A program made the position numbers and the translations under genes. From Pseudomonas sp. TH31 (GTDB lineage: Bacteria > Pseudomonadota > Gammaproteobacteria > Pseudomonadales > Pseudomonadaceae), in contig NZ_JAEKEZ010000029.1 in assembly GCF_016650815.1 (NCBI RefSeq), positions 186,001 through 250,000 of the forward strand: 64,000 bases of DNA. Direction: 5' to 3'. Below are positions 27,804 to 37,495 of the stretch, in pieces; position 1 is the first letter of the stretch; each line of letters opens with the position of its first letter. The notes beneath the pieces were generated by a model. The model had not been told where the DNA came from. It made no database searches and saw nothing but the letters and a program-made list of their open reading frames with translations.

Positions 27804-28939
27804 GAATCGCGACGCAGATCCGGTGGGATCGGCAAGTCGTCCTTGAGCGGGTCCGGGCGCTTGCCCTTGCCGGCGCGGTGCTGGCGGATCTGGTAGACGT
27901 AGGCCAGTACCTGGGCAACTGCCAGGTACAAGCCGCCAGGGATTTCCTGGTCGAGTTCTGTGGAGTAATAGATCGAACGCGCCAGGGCTGGCGATTCGAG
28001 CAGCAGCACTTCGTTGGCCACGGCAATTTCACGCATCTTCAACGCCAGGAAGTCACTGCCCTTGGCGATCAGCATCGGCGCCCCGCCCTTCTCCGGGTCG
28101 TACTTGAGCGCTACGGCGTAGTGCGTCGGGTTGGTGATGACCACGTCGGCATCCGGGATCGCCGCCATCATCCGGCGCTGGGACATCTCGCGCTGCAGCT
28201 GACGAATCCGCTGCTTGACCTCTGGCCGCCCGTCCGAATCCTTGTGCTCGTCACGCACTTCCTGCTTGGTCATCAGCAGCTTCTTGTGGCTTTCCCACAA
28301 CTGCACAGGCACGTCGACCGCCGCAATGATGATCAGCCCGCAAGCCATCCACAACGTGCTCCAACCCACCACCTGAATACTGTGGATGATCGCCGTCTCC
28401 AACGGCTCATGGGCAATGCGCTGCAAGTCAGCGATGTCCGAGGACAACACCGCCAGCGCCACAAACAAAACGATGGTGAACTTGGCAAACGCTTTGAGCA
28501 GCTCGACCAGGGCCTTGGTGGAAAACATCCGTTTGAGGCCGCTGAGCGGGTTCATCCGGCTGAACTTCGGCGCCAGGCTGCTCGCGGAAAACAACCAGCC
28601 GCCCAGAGAAATCGGGCCGATGAGCGCTGCCAGAACCAGGGAGATCATGATCGGCTGAATGGCCCACAAGGCAACCTGACCCGAGTGCATCAGGTAGTTG
28701 CCCATGGATTTCTGATCGAGGATCACCTCCCGCGGCAACGAGAAGTTAAGGCGCATCAACTCCATCATGTCTTGGGCCAGGACTCCGCCGAAAATCAGCA
28801 GTGCGCCGGCACCGACGAGCATGATCGCCAGGGTATTGAGTTCCTTGGAGCGCGCCACCTCGCCTTTGTCGCGGGAGTCTTTCTTGCGCTTGTCCGTGGG
28901 GTCTTCTGTTTTGTCTTGACCGCTTTCGCTCTCAGCCAT
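27800..28939 (-). CDS. flhB: Flagellar export switch protein FlhB
   Basis: A 379-residue protein with a charged N-terminus (MAESESGQDKTEDPTDKRKK), four membrane helices and a cytoplasmic domain. The domain contains the self-cleavage motif NPTHYAVALKY, with Asn270-Pro271. Cleavage lets FliK switch export from hook to filament subunits. It starts 3 bases after fliR. Its C-terminal domain is the template for the short paralogue at 12721. Confidence 0.95.
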   Translation of the reverse strand: MAESESGQDKTEDPTDKRKKDSRDKGEVARSKELNTLAIMLVGAGALLIFGGVLAQDMMELMRLNFSLPREVILDQKSMGNYLMHSGQVALWAIQPIMISLVLAALIGPISLGGWLFSASSLAPKFSRMNPLSGLKRMFSTKALVELLKAFAKFTIVLFVALAVLSSDIADLQRIAHEPLETAIIHSIQVVGWSTLWMACGLIIIAAVDVPVQLWESHKKLLMTKQEVRDEHKDSDGRPEVKQRIRQLQREMSQRRMMAAIPDADVVITNPTHYAVALKYDPEKGGAPMLIAKGSDFLALKMREIAVANEVLLLESPALARSIYYSTELDQEIPGGLYLAVAQVLAYVYQIRQHRAGKGKRPDPLKDDLPIPPDLRRDS

Positions 28940-28942
28940 GGC

Positions 28943-29725
28943 TCAGCGCACCCGTGCCAGTTCGCGTAGAAACTGCAAGGCCTCCACGGCCATCGGCTGG
29001 TACTGGTTGAGAATGTCGCCCAGGCTGATCCAGAGGATGAACATCCCCAGCACCAGGGTCAGCGGAAACCCAATGGAGAAGATGTTCAGTTGCGGCGCCG
29101 CCCGGGTCATCACGCCAAACGCGATGTTGACCACCAGCAACGCCGTGATCGCCGGCAACACCAACACCAGTGCCGCCCCCAGCACCCAGCCGAGCTTGCC
29201 CGCCAGTTGCCAGAAATTATCGACCATAAACCCGCTGCCGACCGGCAGCGTAGTGAAGCTTTCTGTGAGGACTTCGAAGACCACCAGGTGACCGTTCATC
29301 GACAGGAACAACAGCGTTACCAGCATGGTGAAGAACTGCCCGATCACCGCCACCGATACGCCGTTGGTAGGGTCGACCATGGACGCAAAGCCCATGCCCA
29401 TCTGGATCGCGACAATCTGTCCGGCGATGACGAACGCCTGGAAGAACAACTGCAAGGAGAAGCCCAGCACGGCGCCAATGATGATCTGCTCACCGATCAG
29501 CAGCAGCCCGCTCAAGTCCAGCGGATTGACCGGCGGCATCGGCGGCAGGGCCGGCGTGATGACCACCGTGATCGCCAGAGCGAGATACGCCCGCACGCGC
29601 CTGGGCACCAGGGTCGTGCCGAAGACCGGCATGACCATCAGCAACGTGCCGACGCGAAACAGCGGCAACATGAACGTCGCCACCCAAGTGCTGATCTGGG
29701 TATCGGTCAGTTGCAGCAGCGACAT
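28943..29725 (-). CDS. fliR: Flagellar export protein FliR
   Basis: A 260-residue integral membrane protein with about six hydrophobic helices. It joins FliP and FliQ in the helical export gate. The segment FRVGTLLMVMPVFGTTLVPR and the ending LQFLRELARVR fit the family. It lies directly between fliQ and flhB with gaps of 3 bases on each side. Confidence 0.94.
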   Translation of the reverse strand: MSLLQLTDTQISTWVATFMLPLFRVGTLLMVMPVFGTTLVPRRVRAYLALAITVVITPALPPMPPVNPLDLSGLLLIGEQIIIGAVLGFSLQLFFQAFVIAGQIVAIQMGMGFASMVDPTNGVSVAVIGQFFTMLVTLLFLSMNGHLVVFEVLTESFTTLPVGSGFMVDNFWQLAGKLGWVLGAALVLVLPAITALLVVNIAFGVMTRAAPQLNIFSIGFPLTLVLGMFILWISLGDILNQYQPMAVEALQFLRELARVR

Positions 29726-29728
29726 GGT

Positions 29729-29998
29729 TTAGCCAATGACCTGAGGAATACTGCCGTACAACCGCAGGATGTATTCCATGAACGTCTGAACCAGCCACGG
29801 GCCGGCCACGATCAGCGTCACCAGCATCACCAGCAGGCGCGGCAGGAAGCTCAAGGTCTGTTCGTTGATCTGGGTCGCGGCCTGGAACATCGCCACCAAC
29901 AGGCCCACCAGCAGACTCGGAATCACCAGCACCGCAACCATCATGGTGGTCAGCCACAACGCATCCCGAAAGATATCTACGGCGACTTCCGGCGTCAT
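29729..29998 (-). CDS. fliQ: Flagellar export protein FliQ
   Basis: An 89-residue protein with two membrane helices separated by the conserved loop QAATQINEQTLSFLPRLL. Four copies pack around the FliP-FliR core of the export gate. Its start overlaps the fliP stop by 4 bases. Confidence 0.95.
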   Translation of the reverse strand: MTPEVAVDIFRDALWLTTMMVAVLVIPSLLVGLLVAMFQAATQINEQTLSFLPRLLVMLVTLIVAGPWLVQTFMEYILRLYGSIPQVIG

Positions 29999-30753
29999 GG
30001 CGAAACACCTCCAAAGCTGCTGGCCAACGTGCCAATAATCAATGCCCAGCCATCGACCAGCACGAACAGCATGATCTTGAACGGCAGGGAAATGATCAGC
30101 GGCGAGAGCATCATCATCCCCATGGCCATCAGCACACTGGCCACGACCAAGTCGATGATCAGGAATGGAATGAAGATCATGAAGCCGATCTGGAACGCGG
30201 TTTTCAGCTCCGACGTCACGAACGCCGGCACCAGAATGGTCAGAGGCGCCTGATCCGGCGTGGCAATGTCAGTGCGCTTGGACAACCGCATGAACAGCTC
30301 CAGATCGCTGGTGCGGGTCTGGGCCAGCATGAAGTCCTTGATCGGCACTTGCGCCTTGAGCACGGCATCCTGGGCGGTCATTTTTTCCGCCAGGTACGGC
30401 TGCAAGGCATCGTTGTTCACCCGGTCGAACACCGGCGCCATGATGAACATGGTCAGGAACAGCGCCATGCCGGTGAGGATCTGGTTCGACGGGGTCTGCT
30501 GCAAGCCCAGGGCCTGACGCAGGATCGAGAAGACGATGATGATCCGGGTAAAACTGGTCATCAGCATGACGAACGCCGGGATGAAGCTCAGCGCGGTCAT
30601 GATCAGCAGAATCTGCAGGCTGACCGAGTATTCCTGAGCTCCGTTGGCGTTGGTGCCCAAGGTGATTGCCGGGATCGATAACGGATCGGCGGCGAGCGCC
30701 AACGGCGCAGCCAGCATCAGGGCCAGCGTCAAGACGATGCGTAGCGCACCCAT
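29995..30753 (-). CDS. fliP: Flagellar export protein FliP
   Basis: A 252-residue protein with a cleavable signal peptide ending near ALAA (residue 22), then four membrane helices. It contains the family segments TALSFIPAFVMLMTSFTRII and GLQQTPSNQILTGMALFLT. It is the pentameric core of the export channel. It shares one base with the fliO stop. Confidence 0.95.
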   Translation of the reverse strand: MGALRIVLTLALMLAAPLALAADPLSIPAITLGTNANGAQEYSVSLQILLIMTALSFIPAFVMLMTSFTRIIIVFSILRQALGLQQTPSNQILTGMALFLTMFIMAPVFDRVNNDALQPYLAEKMTAQDAVLKAQVPIKDFMLAQTRTSDLELFMRLSKRTDIATPDQAPLTILVPAFVTSELKTAFQIGFMIFIPFLIIDLVVASVLMAMGMMMLSPLIISLPFKIMLFVLVDGWALIIGTLASSFGGVSP

Positions 30754-31232
30754 TACTTCTTATCCTTCTGATCCTTGCCCAACAGTTCCATCAGGCGCTG
30801 GGCAAACTCCGGGGTCGATTTTTCAGTCCCGCCCGGCACTTGTACCGGCTCCTTGAGCACATGCAGCGCAGTGATGGTGCCAGGACTGATGCCGAGCAAA
30901 ATCTGCTCATTGCCGACCTGGACCAGCATCAAACGATCACGCGGGCCCAGGGCACGGGAACCTATGATGTCGATCACCTGCCCCTTGCCGGCCGGCCCGG
31001 CCTGCTGGACCCGACGCAACAGCCAGGCGAGGAAGAAGATCAACCCCAGCACAAACAACAGGCCGAACACCAATTGCGTCAATTGCCCGGCCACACCGCT
31101 GCTGACCGTCGGCGCAGCGGCAGCCGTCGCGGTATTCACCGCGGCAGTGACCGTTGCAACCGGTTCCGCCGCCATCACGCTGAACGGCAACGCCAGCAGC
31201 AATCCCGGCAAAGAACCCAGAACCTTTTTCAC
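30753..31232 (-). CDS. fliO: Flagellar export assembly protein FliO
   Basis: A 159-residue protein with a signal-like N-terminus (MKKVLGSLPGLLLALPFSVM), a Thr/Ala linker, one membrane helix near residues 50-70 and a small cytoplasmic domain (DIIGSRALGPRDRLMLVQVG). FliO helps FliP oligomerise. It begins directly after the fliN stop. Confidence 0.92.
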   Translation of the reverse strand: MKKVLGSLPGLLLALPFSVMAAEPVATVTAAVNTATAAAAPTVSSGVAGQLTQLVFGLLFVLGLIFFLAWLLRRVQQAGPAGKGQVIDIIGSRALGPRDRLMLVQVGNEQILLGISPGTITALHVLKEPVQVPGGTEKSTPEFAQRLMELLGKDQKDKK

Positions 31233-31691
31233 TTAGCGCAGCTTCTTGATGCGTTCGCTTGGGCTGATCACGTCAGTCAGGCGGATGCCGAACTTCTCGT
31301 TGACCACCACCACTTCGCCGTGAGCGATCAGCGTGCCGTTGACCAGCACGTCCAGCGGCTCACCGGCCAGACGATCCAGCTCGATGACCGAACCCTGGTT
31401 GAGTTGCAGCAGGTTACGGATGTTGATGTCGGTACTACCGACTTCCATGGAAATCGACACCGGGATGTCGAGGATCACGTCCAGGTTCGGACCGTCGAGG
31501 GTCACCGGTTCGTTGTTCTTCGGCACGCTGCCGAACTCTTCCATCTGCAGGCGGTTGGACGCCGAGCCACCGGTATCAGCGGCCAGCAGGGCATCGATAT
31601 CGTCCTGGCCGGCGTCACCGGTTTCTTCCAGCGCGGCAGCCCATTCGTCAGCGAGTGCCTGGTCGTCCTGGGCGTTCATATCGTCGTTCAT
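31233..31691 (-). CDS. fliN: Flagellar motor switch protein FliN
   Basis: A 152-residue C-ring protein. A variable acidic N-terminus (DEWAAALEETG) precedes the SpoA domain (LDVILDIPVSISMEVGSTDI ... GEVVVVNEKFGIRLTDVIS). It binds CheY-P and docks FliH. The ATG at 31691 is 7 bases from GAGG; the adjacent ATG at 31694 is possible. Confidence 0.94.
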   Translation of the reverse strand: MNDDMNAQDDQALADEWAAALEETGDAGQDDIDALLAADTGGSASNRLQMEEFGSVPKNNEPVTLDGPNLDVILDIPVSISMEVGSTDINIRNLLQLNQGSVIELDRLAGEPLDVLVNGTLIAHGEVVVVNEKFGIRLTDVISPSERIKKLR

Positions 31692-31758
31692 CATGTGTCC
31701 TCGGCGGGCAGCTCTTCAACTGGAAGCGGCCAGTGTTAAATGGGGGGTTAAGCGCCGA

Positions 31759-32727
31759 TCAACGGCGCTCGATCGGCTCGATCACCTGCAACGCGAGGTT
31801 GCCTTTGTGCGAACCCATCTTGACCTTGAACGCAGGCACGCCGTTGGCGCGCATGATCATTTCTTCCGGCATCTCGACCGGGATAATGTCCCCCGGCTGC
31901 ATATGCAGGATGTCGCGCAGACGCAACTGACGACGGGCGACGGTGGCACCAATCGGCACGTCGACGTCGAGCACGTCCTGGCGCAGGGCGTTGACCCAGC
32001 GCTCGTCCTGGTCATCGAGGTCCGACTGGAAGCCGGCGTCGAGCATTTCACGCACCGGCTCGATCATCGAGTACGGCATGGTCACGTGCAGGTCGCCGCC
32101 ACCGCCATCGAGCTCGATGTGGAACGTCGAGACCACAATCGCTTCGCTCGGGCCGACGATGTTGGCCATGGCCGGGTTCACTTCCGAGTTGATGTACTCG
32201 AAGTTCACTTCCATGATCGCCTGCCAGGCTTCTTTCAAATCGATGAACGCCTGTTCCAGCACCATGCGCACCACACGCAACTCGGTCGGGGTGAATTCAC
32301 GCCCTTCGATCTTCGCGTGACGACCATCACCGCCAAAGAAGTTGTCCACCAGTTTGAACACCAGTTTGGCGTCGAGGATGAACAGTGCAGTGCCGCGCAA
32401 CGGCTTGATCTTGACCAGGTTGAGACTGGTCGGCACGTACAGCGAGTGCACGTATTCGCCGAACTTCATCACCTGCACGCCACCGACGGCAACGTCTGCC
32501 GAGCGACGCAGCATGTTGAACATGCTGATGCGGGTGTAGCGGGCGAAACGCTCGTTGATCATTTCCAGGGTCGGCATGCGTCCGCGGACGATCCGATCCT
32601 GGCTGGTCAGGTCGTAACTTTTGACGCTGCCGGGTTCGGAAGCGGTATCGGTCTGTACCAGACCATCGTCGACACCATGCAACAGCGCATCGATCTCATC
32701 CTGGGACAGCAGGTCCTGCACGGCCAT
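31759..32727 (-). CDS. fliM: Flagellar motor switch protein FliM
   Basis: A 322-residue switch protein. The N-terminal CheY-P binding segment is DLLSQDEIDALLHGVDDG, followed by the middle domain around ERFARYTRISMFNMLRRSAD and a C-terminal SpoA domain (DVPIGATVARRQLRLRDIL). It forms the C-ring wall with FliG and FliN. It follows fliL by 9 bases. Confidence 0.95.
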   Translation of the reverse strand: MAVQDLLSQDEIDALLHGVDDGLVQTDTASEPGSVKSYDLTSQDRIVRGRMPTLEMINERFARYTRISMFNMLRRSADVAVGGVQVMKFGEYVHSLYVPTSLNLVKIKPLRGTALFILDAKLVFKLVDNFFGGDGRHAKIEGREFTPTELRVVRMVLEQAFIDLKEAWQAIMEVNFEYINSEVNPAMANIVGPSEAIVVSTFHIELDGGGGDLHVTMPYSMIEPVREMLDAGFQSDLDDQDERWVNALRQDVLDVDVPIGATVARRQLRLRDILHMQPGDIIPVEMPEEMIMRANGVPAFKVKMGSHKGNLALQVIEPIERR

Positions 32728-32736
32728 GTCGTGTTC

Positions 32737-33243
32737 CTACTGCAGTACGAAATTAGTGAAAAGCAATTGTTCGATCACCACTTTGCCAAGCTCTTTCTGC
32801 GCTACTTCCTGGACGCTCGCGGTGGCCTTCTGACGCAGCATCTCTTGCCCGACCGGGGTCGCGAGGGTGGCGAAGTCCTGGCCGGAGAACAGCATGACGA
32901 GGTTGTTGCGGATGACCGGCATGTGCACTTTAAGCGCATCCAGATCGGCCTGATTGCGCCCCTGCAGGGTGATACTCACCTGCATGTAGCGCTGACGACC
33001 GTTCTGGTTGTAGTTGGCGACGAAGGCCGGCGCCATGGGCTCGAAGACTGCCGGTTGTTTGCCGGCCGGGGCGGTTTCTGCCACGACGGCAGGTTTACTG
33101 GCGGCGCTGTGCATGAAGTACCAGGTCGCCCCCACGGACAAGCCGATCGCCAGCAGCACCGCCGCCACGATCGCAATGATCAGCTTGAGTTTGCCTTTGG
33201 TTGCAGGGTCTTTAACCACTGCTGCTGCTTCGCTCTTCGCCAT
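32737..33243 (-). CDS. fliL: Flagellar basal body-associated protein FliL
   Basis: A 168-residue single-pass inner-membrane protein with its helix at about residues 22-45 and a periplasmic domain (ALKVHMPVIRNNLVMLFSGQ). It surrounds and supports the stators at high load. It is the first gene of fliLMNOPQR-flhB, with a sigma-54 element 51 bases upstream. Confidence 0.92.
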   Translation of the reverse strand: MAKSEAAAVVKDPATKGKLKLIIAIVAAVLLAIGLSVGATWYFMHSAASKPAVVAETAPAGKQPAVFEPMAPAFVANYNQNGRQRYMQVSITLQGRNQADLDALKVHMPVIRNNLVMLFSGQDFATLATPVGQEMLRQKATASVQEVAQKELGKVVIEQLLFTNFVLQ

Positions 33244-33293
33244 GCCAATAATCCGTCACTATTCAGGTTTTCACAGTCGCACGGCAAGGCAAG

Positions 33294-33309
33294 AGCAAGT
33301 GTTATGCCA
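33294..33309 (-). promoter_or_regulatory. Sigma-54 promoter element before fliL
   Basis: TGGCATAACACTTGCT on the minus strand differs from the RpoN consensus by one base and keeps GG-N10-GC. It ends 51 bases before the fliL start. Confidence 0.75.
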
Positions 33310-33341
33310 GAAGTGTCGGAGGGCAAAAGTGCGAAGGGCTT

Positions 33342-33430
33342 AAAAAGCAAAAGATCGCAGCCTTCGGCAGCTCCTACATTGGCAAGGTGTACACCCTGTA
33401 GGAGCTGCCGAAGGCTGCGATCTTTTTGGG
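33342..33430. repeat. Twin inverted REP-like repeats
   Basis: AAAAGATCGCAGCCTTCGGC and its exact inverse are separated by about 20 bases. The pair lies between the fliK stop and the fliL promoter, where it could end fliK transcripts. Confidence 0.8.
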
Positions 33431-33443
33431 GTTGCCTAATTTA

Positions 33444-34820
33444 TCAGGCGTAATAATCGACGGCGCTGGAGCCGATCACGCTGGTAGCTGTCGCAGCCAC
33501 TTCTGCCACCGCCGGCGCAATATCATCATCCATGGCATCAACGCGACCGCCACTGGCGCTGGTACGACCGCCCTGCGCCTGTTGATCCTGACCCTGGCCC
33601 TGCCAGCCACGGGACTGATCGGACACGTTGACGTCGACCTGGCCCATGCCCTGCTGCGCGAACATGTCACGCAGGCGATGCATTTGCCCGTCCAGTGCTT
33701 CGCGAACGCCGGGGTGAGCACTCATGAAAGTCACCTGGGTCTGCTGGTCCGGCACCATGCTCACCCGAATATCCAGGCGCCCCAGTTCGGCGGGCTGCAA
33801 CTGGATGTCGGCCGCCTTGAGATTGGCACTGGACAGGTACATGACGCGGTTTACCACTTCGTCGGTCCAGCCGCTCTGATGCATGGCAATCGGCTGATTG
33901 ACCGGCAGGGCATTGGCGGTTTTCGGCGTAGCGGCCTGGGTCAATGCCGCCAGACGGCTGGCGAAGTCATCGACACGGGTATCGCTGCTGGAGGAGGTCA
34001 GGTCCTTGAGACCTTCATTGATCAAGCCACTGAACGTCTTTTCGCCACCCTGACTGGTGCTGTCTTTGTCGGCCTTCACATCAAGCATGGTCGCCATGCC
34101 GGCGGCAAAGTTTTGCGCCGAGGTCAGGTCGCCATCGGTTTGCGCCTGAGTCGGTGCCGCTTTGGCCTGAGCCTGGCTGGAAGCGGACACGTGCCCGCTC
34201 TGCTCCATGGCCATGCGCAAGGCTGGCAACGCATCGAGCGGGTCAGCCTCTGGATCGAAATCGGTATCGGCGGTGGCCGGGGCGGCTGCCGGTGCTGGCG
34301 CAGCAGCAACAGCGGCAGCAACCGGCGCCTCGACTTGCGGTGGCGCCGTGACAACCACGGGTGGCGTTTGCGGCACTGGCGCTGGCGCCACCGGCTGAAC
34401 CGCTTGCATCAAGGCGGGGTCCAGCGTCGGGTCGGCCGGCGGCGCATCGACGGCTACCGGTGTATTGGCGGTGTCCGTATCGCTATCGCTGGCGGTCTTG
34501 TCGCTTGTCGATGCGGGCACCGGCGCCGAATTATCAGCGGGCAAGGTTTTGCCGCTATCGGCAACGGTCGGGGCCGAGGCGGCAGCCCTGGTGTTGCCGA
34601 CGTCCTTTTTGCCAGGGCTGTCCGAGGTTTTATCCCGAGCAGGTTTGACCGCTGTGTCAGCCGACACGACAGGCTTGTTCCGGGCTTGATTGGCGAAGAC
34701 CTTGGCGAAGCTGGACGCCTTATCCACAGGCACCGCAGCCACCGGCGGGGGGTTGGCGCTGGCGACTTGAGGCTTGGCCTTTGCCGCGACCTGAAGAAGC
34801 GAGTTGGGGGTAACGGGCAT
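33444..34820 (-). CDS. fliK: Flagellar hook-length control protein FliK
   Basis: A 458-residue secreted ruler. The first 280 residues are a flexible Pro/Ala/Thr/Val-rich region. The C-terminal Flg_hook domain includes LNQ-type segments IQLQPAELGRLDIRVSMVPD and TFMSAHPGVREALDGQMHRL, ending in a Gln/Gly-rich tail. It signals FlhB to change substrate class. Gene order (before fliL) and the sigma-54 element upstream fit Pseudomonas fliK. Confidence 0.9.
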   Translation of the reverse strand: MPVTPNSLLQVAAKAKPQVASANPPPVAAVPVDKASSFAKVFANQARNKPVVSADTAVKPARDKTSDSPGKKDVGNTRAAASAPTVADSGKTLPADNSAPVPASTSDKTASDSDTDTANTPVAVDAPPADPTLDPALMQAVQPVAPAPVPQTPPVVVTAPPQVEAPVAAAVAAAPAPAAAPATADTDFDPEADPLDALPALRMAMEQSGHVSASSQAQAKAAPTQAQTDGDLTSAQNFAAGMATMLDVKADKDSTSQGGEKTFSGLINEGLKDLTSSSSDTRVDDFASRLAALTQAATPKTANALPVNQPIAMHQSGWTDEVVNRVMYLSSANLKAADIQLQPAELGRLDIRVSMVPDQQTQVTFMSAHPGVREALDGQMHRLRDMFAQQGMGQVDVNVSDQSRGWQGQGQDQQAQGGRTSASGGRVDAMDDDIAPAVAEVAATATSVIGSSAVDYYA

Positions 34821-34870
34821 AACGCGGTCTCCGCTGCACTGGGATCGTAGGTACAGTTAATAGAGATAGC

Positions 34871-34886
34871 TGCAAGGGTCGAGCCA
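34871..34886 (-). promoter_or_regulatory. Sigma-54 promoter element before fliK
   Basis: TGGCTCGACCCTTGCA on the minus strand keeps GG-N10-GC. It ends 51 bases before the fliK start. Confidence 0.7.
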
Positions 34887-34924
34887 GTTTTGCTGGAAAG
34901 ACGCCAAAAGCGCCCGGCGGCGCG

Positions 34925-35272
34925 TTACTCCGCCAGGGAACGTTGACGCTCGGCCTCATAAAGCGGGCGGACAATGGCGAACTCGCCGTCAATTTCTCCG
35001 ACCAGTTTTTCGATGCCCGCCAGGCGTTCCTGCCTGGCCCGCTGCTCCAGCTCATCGCACAGCTCGGCCAGACGAATGGCGCCCATGTTGCTGCTACTGC
35101 CCTTGAAACTGTGGGCAGCATTCATGAGCTGCGCGGCATCTTCAGCCTTTCGCAGGACGCGCAAACGCTCCTCGGAGTCGGCGATGAAGGTATCCAGCAA
35201 GGTCGGATACTCATCCTCCATGACTTCCTGCAACGCGCTCAGCACGTCGCGATCCAGATGTGTGTCAGCCAC
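34925..35272 (-). CDS. hptB: Histidine phosphotransfer protein HptB
   Basis: A 115-residue four-helix Hpt domain with phospho-His54 in NAAHSFKGSSSNMG. It starts with GTG at 35272, preceded by GGAG. In P. aeruginosa HptB takes phosphate from hybrid sensors and passes it to HsbR, which controls HsbA and so flagellar and biofilm output. The three genes lie together here. Assigned by domain and by the neighbouring PP2C regulator and STAS protein. Confidence 0.85.
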   Translation of the reverse strand: MADTHLDRDVLSALQEVMEDEYPTLLDTFIADSEERLRVLRKAEDAAQLMNAAHSFKGSSSNMGAIRLAELCDELEQRARQERLAGIEKLVGEIDGEFAIVRPLYEAERQRSLAE

Positions 35273-35302
35273 TTGCTCACTCCTTGATCAAGAATTCGCG
35301 GA

Positions 35303-37008
35303 TTATGCCAGAGCCTCCCAGTAAAACTCCACGTGCGCACTACGACCATCGTTTGACCAACTCGCCTTGCGGCCCAACTGACGAACCAGACTGACGCCCC
35401 GTCCCGACAGACGGACGCCATCCAGGGGACGGTCCATCACCTGCGCCACATCGAAACCCTTGCCACTGTCGTCGACTCGAATCGTCAGGCGACCGCCCTC
35501 GCCCTCTGGCGTTACCGCCAAATGCAAACGCACGTAGCCATCCTGCAACTGATCCAGACGCGCATTGCGCTCCTGATAATAGCGCGCAAAACCCAAGGCA
35601 TCGCGCTTGAGACTCGAATCCAGGCCCAGCACGCCGTGCTCCAGCGCATTGGAATACAACTCGGCCAGAACACTGTACAACGCGCCGCTTTGCGTCCGCA
35701 GGCCATGGACCTCCAGCAGCAATTGCAGCAGATACGGCAGCGGATTAAAACGTTTGAGGGTGGCGGCGCGGAACTCGAAACTCACCGACCAGTCCAGCGG
35801 ACAGGACTGACCACTGTCGGAATACACCAGTGCCGGCGGACTGATCTGGGCGGCTTCCAGCAGGCTGACCTCGACCATGCTCACATCATCCCGGGCCTCG
35901 CCACGGAAGTCGCGCAGGGCCTGTTCAATCTCTTCGAACAACACCCCGGGCTGACGATTGGCCGCAAATACTCGCTCCAATCGCTCGATACCGAATAACT
36001 GCTCGTTGGCATCGCAGGTGTCGATCACCCCATCGGACAGCAGGAATACCCGATCACCGACGGCCATCGGAAACACTTGGGTGCGATCATCGAAGGTTTG
36101 CGGGCTAAGCACCCCCAATGGCAGGTGCTGCGCCGTCAGCGGTGTCCGCTCGCCGCTGGCGAAGCTGTGCAGGTAACCGTCCGGCATCCCGCCATTCCAG
36201 ACCTCAACCGAACATCGCTGGAAACTCAAACACAGCAGGGTCGCGCAACAGAACATGTCCACCGGCAGGATGCGCTTGAGCTTGGCATTCATCTCCCGCA
36301 GGGTTTCGGGCAAGCCGAAGCCCTTCGCGGTCATGCCATAAAACACTTCCGCCAGGGGCATGGCGCCGACTGCTGCCGGCAGGCCGTGACCGGTGAAATC
36401 ACCGAGCAGCACGTGCATGTCACCAGCCGGAGTAAAGGCAGCCAGCAGCAGATCGCCATTGAACAGCGCGTAGGGCGATTGCAGGTAGCGAATATTCGGC
36501 GCATTCAGGCAGCCGGAATGGGCAATCTTGTCGAACACCGCCTTCGCCACCCGCTGTTCGTTGAGCAAGTAGTCGTGGTGCTGGGCGATTTGGTCACGCT
36601 GTTCAAGCACGGTGGCCTGCAAGCGGCGCAAGCGGTCCATCGCCTTGATCTTGGCTCCGAGGATCACTTGGTTGTAGGGTTTCGCCAGAAAGTCGTCACC
36701 GCCAGCCTCCAGGCAGCGGACCAGGGCTTCGCTTTCGGTCAGCGAGGTCAGAAAGATGATCGGCACCAGGGTTTCCCCGCCAGCGCCTTGATCTGCCGCG
36801 CCGCTTCGAAACCGTCCATCACCGGCATCATGGCGTCCATCAACACCAGTTGCGGTTGCTGCTGACGGAACGCTTCGACCGCCTCGGCCCCGTTGGCCGC
36901 AGTCAACACTTCATGACCCTGGCGCCGAACGATGCTCGACAGCAGCATACGATCAGCCGCACTGTCTTCAGCGATCAGGATCGTCAGCGGTTCGAACATC
37001 AATCGCAT
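35303..37008 (-). CDS. hsbR: HsbR-type response regulator with PP2C phosphatase and kinase-like domain, frame broken once
   Basis: The N-terminal receiver domain has Asp58 (LVLMDAMMPVMDG), followed by a coiled coil and a PP2C/SpoIIE phosphatase domain (LLAAFTPAGDMHVLLGDFTG). It ends in an anti-sigma kinase-type HATPase domain (ALEHGVLGLD, DDSGKGFD). After QIKALAG the frame breaks at the CCCC run 36775-36778. One extra base restores ETLVPIIFLTSLTESEALVR, giving about 568 residues. It should phosphorylate or dephosphorylate HsbA depending on HptB. The ATG at 37008 is preferred; GTG at 37017 and ATG at 36999 are alternatives. Confidence 0.85.
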
Positions 37009-37013
37009 GGCGA

Positions 37014-37319
37014 TCACGCCACGTCGAAGATTTGTTCGAAGTTGGAAATGGCCAGAATCTTGCGCACATCGGCGTTGGCGTGGGTCAACGTTATCTCGGC
37101 GTTTTCGCCACCGGCGTGATCACGCAACAGCAACAACATGCCGAGCGCAGAGCTGTCGAGGTAGGTGGCGTCCTTCAGGTTGACTTCGAAGGACTCGGGT
37201 TTTGGCTCACGATTTTCGTAGGACTCGCGAAATTCCTGATGCTTGGCAAAATCGAATCGTCCCTTGATCGAAATCGTCAGCTTTTGCCCATTTTGAGAGA
37301 CTTCTGTAACGACTGACAT
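37014..37319 (-). CDS. hsbA: Anti-sigma factor antagonist HsbA (STAS domain)
   Basis: A 101-residue STAS-domain protein with the phosphorylatable serine in ATYLDSSALGMLLLL (Ser56/57). In P. aeruginosa HsbA partners FlgM when unphosphorylated and a diguanylate cyclase when phosphorylated, linking swimming and biofilm. Its stop overlaps the hsbR start region. Function is inferred from the HptB-HsbR-HsbA set. Confidence 0.85.
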   Translation of the reverse strand: MSVVTEVSQNGQKLTISIKGRFDFAKHQEFRESYENREPKPESFEVNLKDATYLDSSALGMLLLLRDHAGGENAEITLTHANADVRKILAISNFEQIFDVA

Positions 37320-37396
37320 TTAACGGCTTCCTTGTCATTGAACAACGTGTGTACAAGGTTTAGCACCTGCCGAGGATAGGGGCAAGGCGGGAAATC

Positions 37397-37486
37397 AGAT
37401 CAAAAGATCGCAGCCTTCGGCAGCTCCTACGGAATCGGGTTTACACGCGGTTAATGCAGGAGCTGCCGAAGGCTGCAATCTTTTGA
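37397..37486. repeat. Twin inverted REP-like repeats
   Basis: GATCAAAAGATCGCAGCCTT followed by CGGCAGCTCCTAC faces GCAGGAGCTGCCGAAGGCTG followed by CAATCTTTTG. The pair lies between fliJ and hsbA. Confidence 0.8.
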
Positions 37487-37495
37487 ACACAACAC

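Noticed and set aside
31333..33453. 706-codon open frame on the plus strand opposite fliN, fliM and fliL
   Set aside because: Same antisense artefact: it crosses three conserved genes and the intergenic repeats and has no recognisable domain.
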